From positions 62,001 to 126,000 of the forward strand of contig DJJU01000013.1 of the NCBI GenBank assembly GCA_002434305.1: 64,000 nt of DNA, read 5' to 3'. Both the position numbers and the translations under genes were made by a program. This DNA comes from Alicycliphilus sp. UBA6560. GTDB taxonomy: Bacteria > Pseudomonadota > Gammaproteobacteria > Burkholderiales > Burkholderiaceae_C. Below the pieces are notes generated by a model that had not been told where the DNA came from, did not search any database, and saw nothing but the letters and a program-made list of their open reading frames with translations. Shown here piece by piece: positions 50,537-58,944 of the stretch (position 1 is the first letter of the stretch; each line of letters begins with the position of its first letter).

Positions 50537-52774
50537 TCAACCACGCCAGCGCTTCAATAGCAAAGCATTGGTCATCACGCTGACCGAACTGAGCGCCATG
50601 GCCGCGCCGGCCATCACCGGGCTCAGGTAGCCCAGCGCCGCCAGGGGAATGCCGGCCACGTTGTAGATGAAGGCCCAGAACAGGTTCTGGCGGATCTTGG
50701 CCACGGTGCGGTGCGAAATGTCCAGCGCCGCCGCCACCAAGCGGGGCTCGCCACGCATCAGCGTGATGCCGGCGGCGTGCAGGGCCACATCCGTGCCATT
50801 GCCCATGGCCAGGCCCACGTCGGCGGCGGCCAGGGCGGGCGCGTCGTTCACGCCGTCGCCCACCATGGCCACCACCGTGCCGCCCTGCTGCAGCTGGCGC
50901 ACGGCGTCGGCCTTGCCATCTGGCAGCACCTCGGCCATGACTTCACCGGCTTCCGGGTCCAGGCCCAGGCGGCGCGCCATGGCGGTCGCCGCGCCCCGGT
51001 TGTCGCCAGAGATCATCACACAGCGCACCCCGCGGGCCTTGAGCTCGGCCAACGCCGCGCGTGCGCCGGGTTTGGGCTCGTCGCCGAAAGCCAGCAGGGC
51101 GCGCACGGCCAGGGCGCCGCCTGGCGTGCGCTCGGCCAGAGCGGAGACGGTGGCGCCCCCCTGCTGCAGCGCCTCGGCCGGCGCCTGCAGCGCGCCCAGT
51201 CCTGCGCCCAGCTCCTGCATCCAGCGCAGGCTGCCGACCAGCCAGTCACGGCCCTGCACGCGGCCTTCGGTGCCACGGCCGGGCACGGCGCGCACGTCCT
51301 GCGGCTCGGGCACGGCCAGGGCGCGTGCGCCTGCTGCCTGTACCACCGCGCGCGCCAACGGGTGCTCGCTGCCGCTTTGCACGCCGGCCACGGCAGCCAG
51401 CAGCGCGGCTTCGTCGCCGTCTGGTTCCACGTGAAACGCCGTCAGCACCGGCTGGCCCACGGTCAGCGTGCCGGTCTTGTCAAAGGCCACGGTGGTCACG
51501 CGGTGCGCCGTTTCCAGCGCCTCGGCGTCCTTGATCAGCACGCCGTGCTGCGCCGCCACCCCCGTGCCGGCCATGATGGCCGCCGGCGTGGCCAGGCCCA
51601 GGGCGCAGGGGCAGGCGATGACCAGCACGGCCACGGCGTGGATCAGGGCGCTTTCCAGCCCCGCCCCGCTCCACAGCCAGCCCGTCAGCGTAGCCAGGGC
51701 GATCAGCAGCACCACCGGCACGAACACGGCCGCCACCCGGTCCACCAGGCGCTGGATGGGCGCCTTGGCGGCCTGTGCGTCCTCCACCAGCCGGATGATG
51801 CGTGCCAGCACGGTCTCGCTGCCCACGGCCGTCACCTGCATCAGCACGCGGCCCTCGCCGTTGATGGCGCCGCCGGTCAGGCGGTCACCCGGCTCGCGCG
51901 CCACGGGCAGGGGTTCGCCGGTCAGCATGGACTCGTCCACCTGCGTCTGGCCCTCCAGCACCGTGCCGTCCAGCGGGATGCGCTCGCCCGGGCGCACCAC
52001 CAGACGGTCGCCGGCCAGGATCTCGGCGATGGGCACGTCCACCTCGCCGTCCCGGCCCAGCAGGTGCGCCACGTCCGGGCGCAACGCATGCAGCGCGCGG
52101 ATGGCCGCGGTGGTCTGGCGCTTGGCCCGCGCCTCCAGCCACTTGCCCAGCAGCACCAGGGAGATGACCACGGCCGAGGCCTCGAAGTACAGGTGCGGCG
52201 CATGCCCTTCGGGCGCAGTGGCCCACAGCCACAGCGACAGGCCATAGCCGGCACTGGTGCCCAGAGCCACCAGCAGATCCATGTTGCCGGTCAGCGCCCG
52301 GGCCGCGTGCCAGCCGGCCTTGTAGAAACGCGCGCCCAGGATGAACTGCACCGGCGTGGCCAGCAGAAACTGCACCCACGCCGGCAGCATCCAGTGCTGC
52401 CCGAACAGGTCGCCCACCATGGGCAGCACCAGCGGCGCCGACAGCAGCAGGCCGATGCCCACCGGCATGAAACCGGCCCAGGGCGAATCGGCGCCGGCCG
52501 CGGCCTGCTCGGTCTGCGGCGTGCGCGGCTCGTAGCCGGCGTTGCGGATGGCGCGGCGCGCCAGGGCCGGCATGTCGGCGGCCTGGGCGGCGTCGTAGGT
52601 CAGGTGCACCGACTCGGTCGCCAGATTCACGGCCGCGTCCTGCACGCCGGGCAGCTTGCGCAGCGCGCGCTCCACGCGGGCCACGCAGCTGGCGCAAGTC
52701 ATGCCGCCCACGCCGAGGTCCAGCGCGGCGGCGGGGGCGGACATGGCGGCCGAAGAAGTGGAAGGGGAAGTCAT
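50537..52774 (-). CDS. copA: Copper-exporting P1B-type ATPase CopA
   Basis: The 745-residue pump has one N-terminal metal-binding domain (GMTCASC, Cys27 and Cys30), eight membrane helices, TGEP at about 285-288, the copper-binding CPC at 388-390 (ACPCALG), the phosphorylated Asp432 in DKTGT, the HP motif in SEHPLA, and GDGVNDAPAL. The YN in helix 7 and MALSSVSV in helix 8 fit Cu(I) specificity. It exports Cu(I) from the cytoplasm. It is divergent from copZ-cueR, with a MerR-type operator in front. A parS site at 51423-51438 is embedded in the coding sequence (FHVE, residues 447-450). Confidence 0.96.
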   Translation of the reverse strand: MTSPSTSSAAMSAPAAALDLGVGGMTCASCVARVERALRKLPGVQDAAVNLATESVHLTYDAAQAADMPALARRAIRNAGYEPRTPQTEQAAAGADSPWAGFMPVGIGLLLSAPLVLPMVGDLFGQHWMLPAWVQFLLATPVQFILGARFYKAGWHAARALTGNMDLLVALGTSAGYGLSLWLWATAPEGHAPHLYFEASAVVISLVLLGKWLEARAKRQTTAAIRALHALRPDVAHLLGRDGEVDVPIAEILAGDRLVVRPGERIPLDGTVLEGQTQVDESMLTGEPLPVAREPGDRLTGGAINGEGRVLMQVTAVGSETVLARIIRLVEDAQAAKAPIQRLVDRVAAVFVPVVLLIALATLTGWLWSGAGLESALIHAVAVLVIACPCALGLATPAAIMAGTGVAAQHGVLIKDAEALETAHRVTTVAFDKTGTLTVGQPVLTAFHVEPDGDEAALLAAVAGVQSGSEHPLARAVVQAAGARALAVPEPQDVRAVPGRGTEGRVQGRDWLVGSLRWMQELGAGLGALQAPAEALQQGGATVSALAERTPGGALAVRALLAFGDEPKPGARAALAELKARGVRCVMISGDNRGAATAMARRLGLDPEAGEVMAEVLPDGKADAVRQLQQGGTVVAMVGDGVNDAPALAAADVGLAMGNGTDVALHAAGITLMRGEPRLVAAALDISHRTVAKIRQNLFWAFIYNVAGIPLAALGYLSPVMAGAAMALSSVSVMTNALLLKRWRG
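51423..51438. promoter_or_regulatory. parS site 4 (inside copA)
   Basis: GGTTCCACGTGAAACG has the full 14-base core GTTCCACGTGAAAC with both outermost bases changed. It is 5.7 kb from site 3. Confidence 0.88.
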
Positions 52775-52788
52775 GGCGCCACCTTAAA

Positions 52789-52813
52789 CCTTGACAGCAT
52801 GTCAGAGTCAAGG
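52789..52813 (-). promoter_or_regulatory. CueR-type operator/promoter of copA
   Basis: A 7-bp inverted repeat, CCTTGAC...GTCAAGG with an 11-bp centre. On the minus strand TTGACT is the -35 element and TAAGGT, 19 bp further, is the likely -10. The 19-bp spacer is the overlong type used by MerR-family activators. It lies 15 bp upstream of the copA start codon. Confidence 0.82.
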
Positions 52814-52824
52814 GCCGCGCGCCC

Positions 52825-52849
52825 GCTTGACTTTGCCATCGTGTCAAGC
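52825..52849 (+). promoter_or_regulatory. CueR-type operator/promoter of copZ-cueR
   Basis: A second 7-bp inverted repeat, GCTTGAC...GTCAAGC, also with an 11-bp centre, points rightward. TTGACT (-35) and CATGAT (-10 candidate) are 19 bp apart. It is 11 bp from the copA operator, in mirror orientation. Confidence 0.8.
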
Positions 52850-52914
52850 TTCATGATGGCCGCCTCGACCCCGCCCTTTGTTCGATTTTTGCGTTTTCAG
52901 GAAAGGAAACCGCC

Positions 52915-53112
52915 ATGCAACACCAATTCACCGTCCAGGGCATGACCTGCGGCCACTGCGAGCGCGCCGTGGTGCACGCCGTGCGCGAGGTGGACACCGA
53001 CGCCCTCGTCAAGGTGGACCTGGCCACGGGCCAGGTCACGGTGGACAGCGACAAGTCGCGCGACGCCATCGCCAACGCCATCCGCGAAGAGGGCTACCAG
53101 GTCGCCGCGTGA
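52915..53112 (+). CDS. copZ: Copper chaperone CopZ
   Basis: The 65-residue single HMA domain has GMTCGHC at residues 9-15, with the two copper-binding cysteines, and ends with the usual IREEGYQV. It carries Cu(I) in the cytoplasm and hands it to CopA. GGAAAGGAAACC precedes the ATG. The stop overlaps the GTG start of the regulator gene by four bases. Confidence 0.94.
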   Translation: MQHQFTVQGMTCGHCERAVVHAVREVDTDALVKVDLATGQVTVDSDKSRDAIANAIREEGYQVAA

Positions 53113-53528
53113 ACGCGCCCCGCGCCGCCCGCTGGCCCGTGCCCATCGGCGTGGCCGCCGAGCGCGCGGGCGTGTCCGCGCGCATGGTGCGCCACTACGA
53201 AAGCCTGGGCCTGCTGACGCCCGTGGCGCGCACGGGCAGCGGCTATCGGCAATACGCCGAGGCCGACGTGCACACCCTGCGCTTCATCCGCCGCGCGCGC
53301 GACTTAGGGTTCTCGATGGAGGAAATCGCCCAGCTGCTGGGCCTGTGGCAGGACAAGGCGCGCGCCAGCAGCCAGGTCAAGCGCATCGCGCAAAAGCACA
53401 TCGACAACCTGGCCGAACGCATCGCCGCCATGCAGGCCATGCAGCGCAGCCTGCAGCAGCTGGTGGGTTGCTGCCAGGGCGACGAGCGGCCTGACTGCCC
53501 GATCCTGGACGACCTGGCGGCGCATTAG
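53109..53528 (+). CDS. cueR: Cu(I)-responsive MerR-family regulator CueR
   Basis: The 139-residue protein has a MerR winged helix at the N-terminus (PIGVAAERAGVSARMVRHYESLGLLTPVARTGSGYRQY), a long dimerisation helix, and the metal loop CCQGDERPDCPIL, whose second and third Cys fit the Cu(I)-binding pair of CueR (C-x7-C). The start is a GTG overlapping the copZ stop (GTGA). Both divergent operators nearby are its expected targets, so it is likely autoregulated. Confidence 0.93.
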   Translation: MNAPRAARWPVPIGVAAERAGVSARMVRHYESLGLLTPVARTGSGYRQYAEADVHTLRFIRRARDLGFSMEEIAQLLGLWQDKARASSQVKRIAQKHIDNLAERIAAMQAMQRSLQQLVGCCQGDERPDCPILDDLAAH

Positions 53529-53555
53529 CGCGCCAGGCGCGGCGGCGCCGCTTGC

Positions 53556-53608
53556 TTCTATTTTCATAGCTTCTTGCGCTTGAAGGATAAGGGTTAGAGG
53601 TCGAAAAC
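53556..53608 (+). repeat. Dispersed repeat A, copy 14 (diverged)
   Basis: It reads CTTCTATTTTCATAGCTTCT, TGCGCTTGAAGGATAAGGGT, TAGAGGTCGAAAA. The left half is typical; the right half has decayed. It follows cueR by 27 bp in the same orientation. Confidence 0.7.
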
Positions 53609-53695
53609 ACCCAAACCTGCGGCCGCGGCTCATCCGCCGCATACTCGCAAGCCGACCGGCGCCATGCGCCCTGCCCTTTCTCAGGAGACCCGCCC

Positions 53696-54577
53696 ATGAC
53701 CGAGCCCACTACCGCCTACACCCCGCCCGCCGTCTGGCAATGGAACCAGGCCAACGGCGGCCGCTTCGCCAACATCAACCGCCCGGTGGCCGGCCCCACG
53801 CATGACAAGGAATTGCCCGTCGGCCGCCACCCGCTGCAGCTGTACTCGCTGGGCACGCCCAACGGGGTCAAGGTCACCGTCATGCTGGAGGAGCTGCTGG
53901 CCCTGGGCCACGTGGGCGCCGAATACGACGCCTGGCTGATCCGCATCAACGAGGGCGACCAGTTCGGCAGCGGCTTTGTCTCCGTCAACCCCAACTCCAA
54001 GATCCCCGCGCTGCTGGACCGCAGCAACCCAGAGCAACCGGTGCGCGTGTTCGAGTCCGGCGCCATCCTGATGTACCTGGCCGAGAAGTTCGGCGCCCTG
54101 CTGCCACCAGAGCCGGCACGCCGCGCCGAGTGCCTGTCCTGGCTGTTCTGGCAGATGGGCAGCGCGCCGTTCCTGGGCGGCGGCTTCGGGCACTTCTATG
54201 CCTATGCGCCGTTCAAGATCGAGTACGCCATCGACCGCTACGCCATGGAGGTCAAGCGCCAGATGGACGTGCTGAACCGCCGCCTGGCCGAGCACGAATA
54301 CCTGGCCGGAGCCGACTACACCGTGGCCGACATCGCCGCCTGGCCGTGGTATGGGCTGCTCGCCAAGGGCCAGCTGTACGAGGCCGGCGAATTCCTGCAG
54401 GTGCACGAATACACACACGTGCTGCGCTGGGCCGAGCAGATCGCCCGGCGCCCGGCCGTGCAGCGCGGGCGCAAGGTGAACCGCACCTTCGGCGCACCCG
54501 AGAGCCAGCTGCACGAGCGCCACGACGCCAGCGATTTCGACACCCGCACCCAGGACAAGCTGCAGCCCGCCGCCTGA
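53696..54577 (+). CDS. yghU: Glutathione-dependent disulfide-bond oxidoreductase (YghU family)
   Basis: The 293-residue Nu-class GST-like protein is very close to E. coli YghU over its whole length: GGRFANINRPVAGPTHDKELPVGRHPLQLYSLGTPNGVKVTVMLEELLALG, NPNSKIPALLD, RVFESGAILMYLAEKFG, and the tail QLHERHDASDFDTRTQDK. YghU-type enzymes bind two glutathiones and reduce disulfides and peroxides. It is 37 bp upstream of another GST gene and probably co-transcribed with it. Confidence 0.95.
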   Translation: MTEPTTAYTPPAVWQWNQANGGRFANINRPVAGPTHDKELPVGRHPLQLYSLGTPNGVKVTVMLEELLALGHVGAEYDAWLIRINEGDQFGSGFVSVNPNSKIPALLDRSNPEQPVRVFESGAILMYLAEKFGALLPPEPARRAECLSWLFWQMGSAPFLGGGFGHFYAYAPFKIEYAIDRYAMEVKRQMDVLNRRLAEHEYLAGADYTVADIAAWPWYGLLAKGQLYEAGEFLQVHEYTHVLRWAEQIARRPAVQRGRKVNRTFGAPESQLHERHDASDFDTRTQDKLQPAA

Positions 54578-54614
54578 AGGCCGCGCCGCCAGGAATCATC
54601 AAGGAGACCCGCCC

Positions 54615-55253
54615 ATGCCCCTCACCCTGTACGACTGCGCCAGCGCGCCCAGCCCGCGCCGCGCGCGCATCTTCCTGGCCGAAAAGGGCGTGGCCCACGA
54701 CACCGTGCAGGTGGACCTGAAAAACGGCGAGCAGCTGGGCGAGGCCTACCGCCAGATCAACCCGCAGTGCACCGTGCCGGCCCTGCGCACCGAGGACGGC
54801 CTGCTGCTGGCCGACAACGCCGCCATTGCCGCGTACCTGGAGGCGCGCTTTCCCGAACCGCCGCTGCTGGGCACCACGCCCGAGGAGAAGGCCGAGATCG
54901 CCAGCTGGAACTGGCGCATGGAGTTCGACGGCCTGCTGGCCGTGGCCGAGGCACTGCGCAACGGCTCGCCGGCCATGGCCGGGCGGGCGCTGCCGGGCAG
55001 CGTGGCCTACGCGCAGATCCCGCAGCTCGCCGAGCGCGGGCTGGCGCGCACGGCGCAGTTCTTCGACCTGCTGAACGCACGCCTGCAGGGACGCGAGTTC
55101 GTCGCCACGGATGCTTTCAGCGTCGCCGACATCACGGCCGTGGTGGCGGTGGACTTCGCCCGCATCGTCAAGTGCAAGCCGCAGGAAGAGCGCCACCCGC
55201 ACCTGCTGCGCTGGCGCGCGCAGATGGCCGAGCGGGCGTCGATGGCGCTGTAG
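54615..55253 (+). CDS. Glutathione S-transferase family protein
   Basis: The 212-residue protein has an N-terminal thioredoxin-like domain (LTLYDCASAPSPRRARIFLAEKGV) with a Ser/Cys-region start, INPQCTVPALRTEDGLLLADNAAIAAYLEARFP with the glutathione-binding Asp/Asn pair, and an all-helical C-terminal domain with FSVADITAVVAVDFA. The ATG follows AAGGAGACCCGCCC, a strong ribosome site. It probably forms an operon with the upstream yghU gene. The substrate is unknown. Confidence 0.92.
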   Translation: MPLTLYDCASAPSPRRARIFLAEKGVAHDTVQVDLKNGEQLGEAYRQINPQCTVPALRTEDGLLLADNAAIAAYLEARFPEPPLLGTTPEEKAEIASWNWRMEFDGLLAVAEALRNGSPAMAGRALPGSVAYAQIPQLAERGLARTAQFFDLLNARLQGREFVATDAFSVADITAVVAVDFARIVKCKPQEERHPHLLRWRAQMAERASMAL

Positions 55254-55268
55254 CGCGGCGCCTCAGCT

Positions 55269-55326
55269 TTACAAGCCAAAACAGCTCCAGCGCCCGTCCA
55301 TCAAGCGCTGGCAGCTCTCTTTTTTG
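55269..55326 (-). repeat. Dispersed repeat A, copy 15 (encodes the TetR C-terminus)
   Basis: On the minus strand: AAAAAAGAGAGCTGCCAGCG, CTTGATGGACGGGCGCTGGA, GCTGTTTTGGCTTG. The TGA stop of the TetR gene and its last six residues (KRAASA) lie in the first half. Confidence 0.85.
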
Positions 55327-56023
55327 CAGTGCTGCGTGTTGTGCGGGGCGCGCGTGCCAGCACCCCGCCCAGCAGCGTCTCTATGCACTGCTGCGCAATC
55401 TCCTCGGGCGTGTGCGCGCCCTCGGGCTGGTACCAGCGCCCGATCCAGCTGAGCGCTCCGGCGATGACGAAGGCCGTCATCTTCGGGTCGCAGGGCGCCA
55501 GGGAGCCGTCTTCCACCCCCTGCGCCACCAAGCGGCGGAAGGCCAGGTCGATCTCGGATTTCATGCGCCGCAGCTCGCCGCGCGCGGGCTCGGGCACCTC
55601 CTCGTCGCCCACGCGGATCAGGCACATGCCGAAGGGCTGCATGACGATGCCGGCATACACCTGCATGCAGGCGCGCAGCTGGTCCACGGCGTTGCCGCCG
55701 GCGGCGCGCGAGGCCTCGATGCCCTGCAGCGTCATGCGCAGGCCCTTGTCCACGCAGGCCAGCAGGATCTCGTCCTTGTTCTTCACGTAGTAGTACAGCG
55801 TGGGCTTGCTCACGTGCAGCCGCGCGGCGATGTCGTCCAGCGAGGTGGCGTGAAAGCCGCGCTCGTTGAACATCTGCGCGGCGGTGGACAGCACGGCATT
55901 GCGCTTGGCCTCGCGCTGGCGCTGGCGCTCGCCGGCGCCCGACCAGGGCGAGGCTGCGGGCGCGGCGGCATCTGCGGCGGCGGCCACATCGGGGCGGGGA
56001 GTACGGCGAAGTTGGGTGGCCAT
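55301..56023 (-). CDS. TetR/AcrR family transcriptional regulator
   Basis: The 240-residue protein has an Ala/Pro-rich N-terminal extension, a TetR helix-turn-helix near residues 38-85 (RNAVLSTAAQMFNERGFHATSLDDIAARLHVSKPTLYYYVKNKDEIL), and a helical C-terminal domain. Its last residues KRAASA and the stop codon lie in dispersed repeat A, so the original C-terminus was probably different. It is divergent from the Liv-type ABC operon with a 138-bp gap and is the likely repressor of that operon, by the usual TetR arrangement. Confidence 0.9.
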   Translation of the reverse strand: MATQLRRTPRPDVAAAADAAAPAASPWSGAGERQRQREAKRNAVLSTAAQMFNERGFHATSLDDIAARLHVSKPTLYYYVKNKDEILLACVDKGLRMTLQGIEASRAAGGNAVDQLRACMQVYAGIVMQPFGMCLIRVGDEEVPEPARGELRRMKSEIDLAFRRLVAQGVEDGSLAPCDPKMTAFVIAGALSWIGRWYQPEGAHTPEEIAQQCIETLLGGVLARAPRTTRSTAKKRAASA

Positions 56024-56161
56024 GCAGCGGTCGGACGGTTGCGTTACCGGGAAAGTCCGGATGCCTGGGGTGGCGGGGCGCTCCAAGAATCTACTTCAAA
56101 GTAACCAGTCTACGTACGAGTAGAAAAAAGCCGGGTTGCGAGAAACCCGTAGAGGAGACCG
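56024..56161. promoter_or_regulatory. Divergent control region, TetR regulator / ABC-acyl-CoA operon
   Basis: The gap holds an AT-richer stretch near 56095-56130. It includes CTAC-GTACGA-GTAG (56110-56123), a short imperfect palindrome that could be a TetR operator. AGAGGAGACC just before 56162 is the ribosome site of the first ABC gene. Confidence 0.45.
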
Positions 56162-57028
56162 ATGGACACAACGCCTGCGCCCGGCGGCACCGCTCCCAGC
56201 GCGCCGCCCCTGCTGCAAGTCGACGGCGTGACGCTGGCCTTTGGCGGCGTGCGCGCGCTCTCCGGCGTGGGCTTTGCCGTGCAGCGCGGCTCCATCACCG
56301 CCGTCATCGGGCCCAACGGCGCGGGCAAGACCTCGCTGTTCAACACCATCTCGGGCTTCTATCGCCCCACGGCGGGCAGCATCCGGTTCAAGGGCCAGGA
56401 CATCACCCGCGTGCCCGCGCCGCAGCGCGCACGCCTGGGCCTGGCGCGCAGCTTCCAGAACATCGCGCTGTTTCGCGGCATGACGGTGCTGGACAACATC
56501 AAGCTGGGCCGCCATGCGCATCTGAAAACCAACGTGCTGGACGCGCTGCTGTACGTCGGCCGCGCCCGGCGCGAGGAGGCCGAGCTGCGCCGCGACGTGG
56601 AGGAGCGGATCATCGACTTCCTGGAGATCGACCACATCCGCCACGCGCCCGTGGCCGCCCTGTCCTACGGCCTGCAAAAGCGCGTGGAGATGGCCCGGGC
56701 CCTGGCCATGCAGCCCGAGATCCTCATGCTGGACGAGCCCGTGGCCGGCATGAACCGCGAGGAAACCGAGGACATGGCCCGCTTCATCCTGGACGTGCGC
56801 GCCGAGTGGGGCGTGACGGTGCTGATGGTGGAGCACGACATGGGCATGGTCATGGACCTGTCGGACCATGTGGTGGTGCTGAACTTCGGCCAGGTCATCG
56901 CCAAAGGAACGCCGGCGCAGGTGCAGGCCGACCCCGAGGTGGGCCGCGCCTACCTTGGCTCGGGCGACGTGGGCGCGCTGCGCGCCAAGCTGCAGGCCGC
57001 CGCCGGCCGCACGCAGGTAGCCGCATGA
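56162..57028 (+). CDS. ABC transporter ATP-binding protein (LivG type)
   Basis: The 288-residue ATPase has Walker A GPNGAGKTS near residues 49-57, the family segment RSFQNIALFRGMTVLDNIKLGRH, the signature LSYGLQKRVEMARALA, Walker B ILMLDEPVAGMN and the switch histidine in MVEHDM. It is one of the two ATPases of a branched-chain amino acid type (HAAT) importer. The stop overlaps the permease start by four bases. Confidence 0.95.
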   Translation: MDTTPAPGGTAPSAPPLLQVDGVTLAFGGVRALSGVGFAVQRGSITAVIGPNGAGKTSLFNTISGFYRPTAGSIRFKGQDITRVPAPQRARLGLARSFQNIALFRGMTVLDNIKLGRHAHLKTNVLDALLYVGRARREEAELRRDVEERIIDFLEIDHIRHAPVAALSYGLQKRVEMARALAMQPEILMLDEPVAGMNREETEDMARFILDVRAEWGVTVLMVEHDMGMVMDLSDHVVVLNFGQVIAKGTPAQVQADPEVGRAYLGSGDVGALRAKLQAAAGRTQVAA

Positions 57029-57906
57029 TGGATTGGGCCTACCTGTTCGAGATCAGCCTCACCGGCATCGCCAGCGGCGGGCTGTACGCGCTGGCGGCGC
57101 TGGCCTTCGTCATGGTCTACAAGGCCACGCGGGTGGTGAACATCGCCATCGGCGAGATGCTGATGGCCGGCGGCTACCTGTTCTTCACCTTCGCCGCGAT
57201 GTGGTCCCTGCCGCTGTGGCTGGCCATCCCCGCCGCGGTGCTGGCGTGTGGCCTGCTGGGCGCGGTGATCGAGCGCACCATGATCCGCCCGCTGCTGGGC
57301 GAGCCGCCGATTTCCGCCTTCATGGTCACCGTGGGCCTGGGCTCGGTGCTCGTCGGCCTGGTGGAGATGATCTGGAGCGCCGACCAGCGCCGCCTGCCGG
57401 ACTTCATGCCCACCCAGCCCATCATGATCGGCGACGCCTTCCTGGCGCCCAAGGTCTTCTGGGGCGCCGTCATCGCCGCCGTGTTCATCGCCGCCGTGCT
57501 GCTGGTGTTCCGCTTCTGGCGCGGCGGCGTGGCCCTGCGCGCCACGGCCAGCGACCAGGCGGCCGCCTACTCCGTGGGCATCAACGTGCCGCGCGTGTTC
57601 TCGCTGTCCTGGGTGGTCTCGGCCATGCTGGCGGCGGTGTCCGGGATCATCGTCGGCTCCATCGGCGGCATTTCATCGAGCATGGGCGTGTTCGGCCTGT
57701 CGGTGCTGGTGGTCGTCATCGTCGGCGGGCTGGACAGCGTGCTGGGCGCCCTGGTGGCCGGCCTGGTCATCGGCCTGGTGGAGGCCCTGGCCGGCGCCTA
57801 CCTGGGCGGTGAATACAAGCTGCTGGCGACCTTCGTGGTGCTGGTGGCCATCCTGATGGCGCGGCCCTACGGCCTGTTCGGCACCCGAGAGATAGAGAGG
57901 TTGTAG
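57025..57906 (+). CDS. ABC transporter permease (LivH type)
   Basis: The 293-residue inner-membrane protein has about eight helices. LivH motifs include GIASGGLYALAALAFVMVYKATRVVNIAIGEMLMAGGY, ERTMIRPLLGEPPISAFMVTVGLG, and the EAA-like loop GGVALRATASDQAAAYSVGIN. It pairs with the LivM-type permease encoded directly downstream; the TAG stop is followed at once by that gene's ATG. Start chosen at the ATG overlapping the livG-type stop (ATGA). Confidence 0.94.
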   Translation: MMDWAYLFEISLTGIASGGLYALAALAFVMVYKATRVVNIAIGEMLMAGGYLFFTFAAMWSLPLWLAIPAAVLACGLLGAVIERTMIRPLLGEPPISAFMVTVGLGSVLVGLVEMIWSADQRRLPDFMPTQPIMIGDAFLAPKVFWGAVIAAVFIAAVLLVFRFWRGGVALRATASDQAAAYSVGINVPRVFSLSWVVSAMLAAVSGIIVGSIGGISSSMGVFGLSVLVVVIVGGLDSVLGALVAGLVIGLVEALAGAYLGGEYKLLATFVVLVAILMARPYGLFGTREIERL

Positions 57907-58944
57907 ATGCGCATCGGAACCCTCAAGGAAAGCTACACCGGCGACGCCGCGCTGTTCGACTCGCGCACCCAGCATGCGTGGCTGGCCGTCGCCGCCGCCG
58001 CGCTGCTGCTGTTTCCCTTCATGGCCAGCGACTACTGGCTGTACCTGGCCTGCCTGATCGCCATCAACGTGGCCAGCAGCACGGGGCTGAACATCCTCAC
58101 CGGCTACACCGGCCTGGTCAGTCTGGGCCAGGCGGCCTTCATGGGCCTGGGCGCCTACACGGTGGCCATCCTGCAGGCGCGCTGGGGCACGCCGCTGCTC
58201 GTGAACCTGCTGGCCGGGGGGCTGGTGGCCATGGTGGGCGGCATGGTGGTGGGCATTCCCTCGCTGCGCGTCAAGGGCCTGTACCTGGCCATCGTGACCA
58301 TCGCCGCGTCGTTCATCGCGCATTTTCTGTTCGCCAACTTCCAGCTCACCGGTGGCACGGCCGGGCTGTCCATGCAGCCGGGGCGCTTCTTCGGCATCGA
58401 TCTGGACACGTCGTTTCGCCTGTACTGGCTGATCGTGCCCGTCACGCTGCTGATGCTGCTGGGCGCGGCCAATTTGTTCCGCACCCGCATCGGCCGGGCC
58501 TTCATCGCCATCCGCGACCGCGACATCTCGGCCGAGGTGCTGGGCATACCGCTCCTGCGCTACAAGCTGCTGAGCTTTGGCCTGTCCTCGTTCTACGCCG
58601 GCCTGGCGGGCGGGCTGTGGGCGTATTTCTTTCGCGTGGTCACGCCCGAGAGCTTTCCGCTGTCCATGTCGATCTTCTTCCTGGCGGCCATCATCGTCGG
58701 CGGCATGGGATCGATTCTGGGCGGCATCCTGGGCGCGGTGTTCATGACGCTGGTGCCCGAGGTGCTCAAGCTCCTGGTCGACCTGCTGCCCGGCGGCGCC
58801 GAGCTGGCCGTCTTCCTCTCGCCCGTGCGCCTGGTGGTGTTCGGCGCGCTGATCATCGGTTTTCTGGTCTTCGAGCCGCTGGGGCTCGCAGAAATGTGGC
58901 GCCGCGTGCGCCGGTTCTTCCACCTGTGGCCCTTCCGCAATTGA
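57907..58944 (+). CDS. ABC transporter permease (LivM type)
   Basis: The 345-residue membrane protein has LivM features: NVASSTGLNILTGYTGLVSLGQAAFMGLGAYTVAIL near residues 55-90, SLRVKGLYLAIVTIAASFIAHFLF, and the loop RTRIGRAFIAIRDRDISAEVLGIPLLRYKLLSFGLSSFYAGLAGGLWAYF. It forms the import channel with the LivH-type subunit. A short CTGA tandem repeat starts at its stop codon. Confidence 0.94.
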   Translation: MRIGTLKESYTGDAALFDSRTQHAWLAVAAAALLLFPFMASDYWLYLACLIAINVASSTGLNILTGYTGLVSLGQAAFMGLGAYTVAILQARWGTPLLVNLLAGGLVAMVGGMVVGIPSLRVKGLYLAIVTIAASFIAHFLFANFQLTGGTAGLSMQPGRFFGIDLDTSFRLYWLIVPVTLLMLLGAANLFRTRIGRAFIAIRDRDISAEVLGIPLLRYKLLSFGLSSFYAGLAGGLWAYFFRVVTPESFPLSMSIFFLAAIIVGGMGSILGGILGAVFMTLVPEVLKLLVDLLPGGAELAVFLSPVRLVVFGALIIGFLVFEPLGLAEMWRRVRRFFHLWPFRN

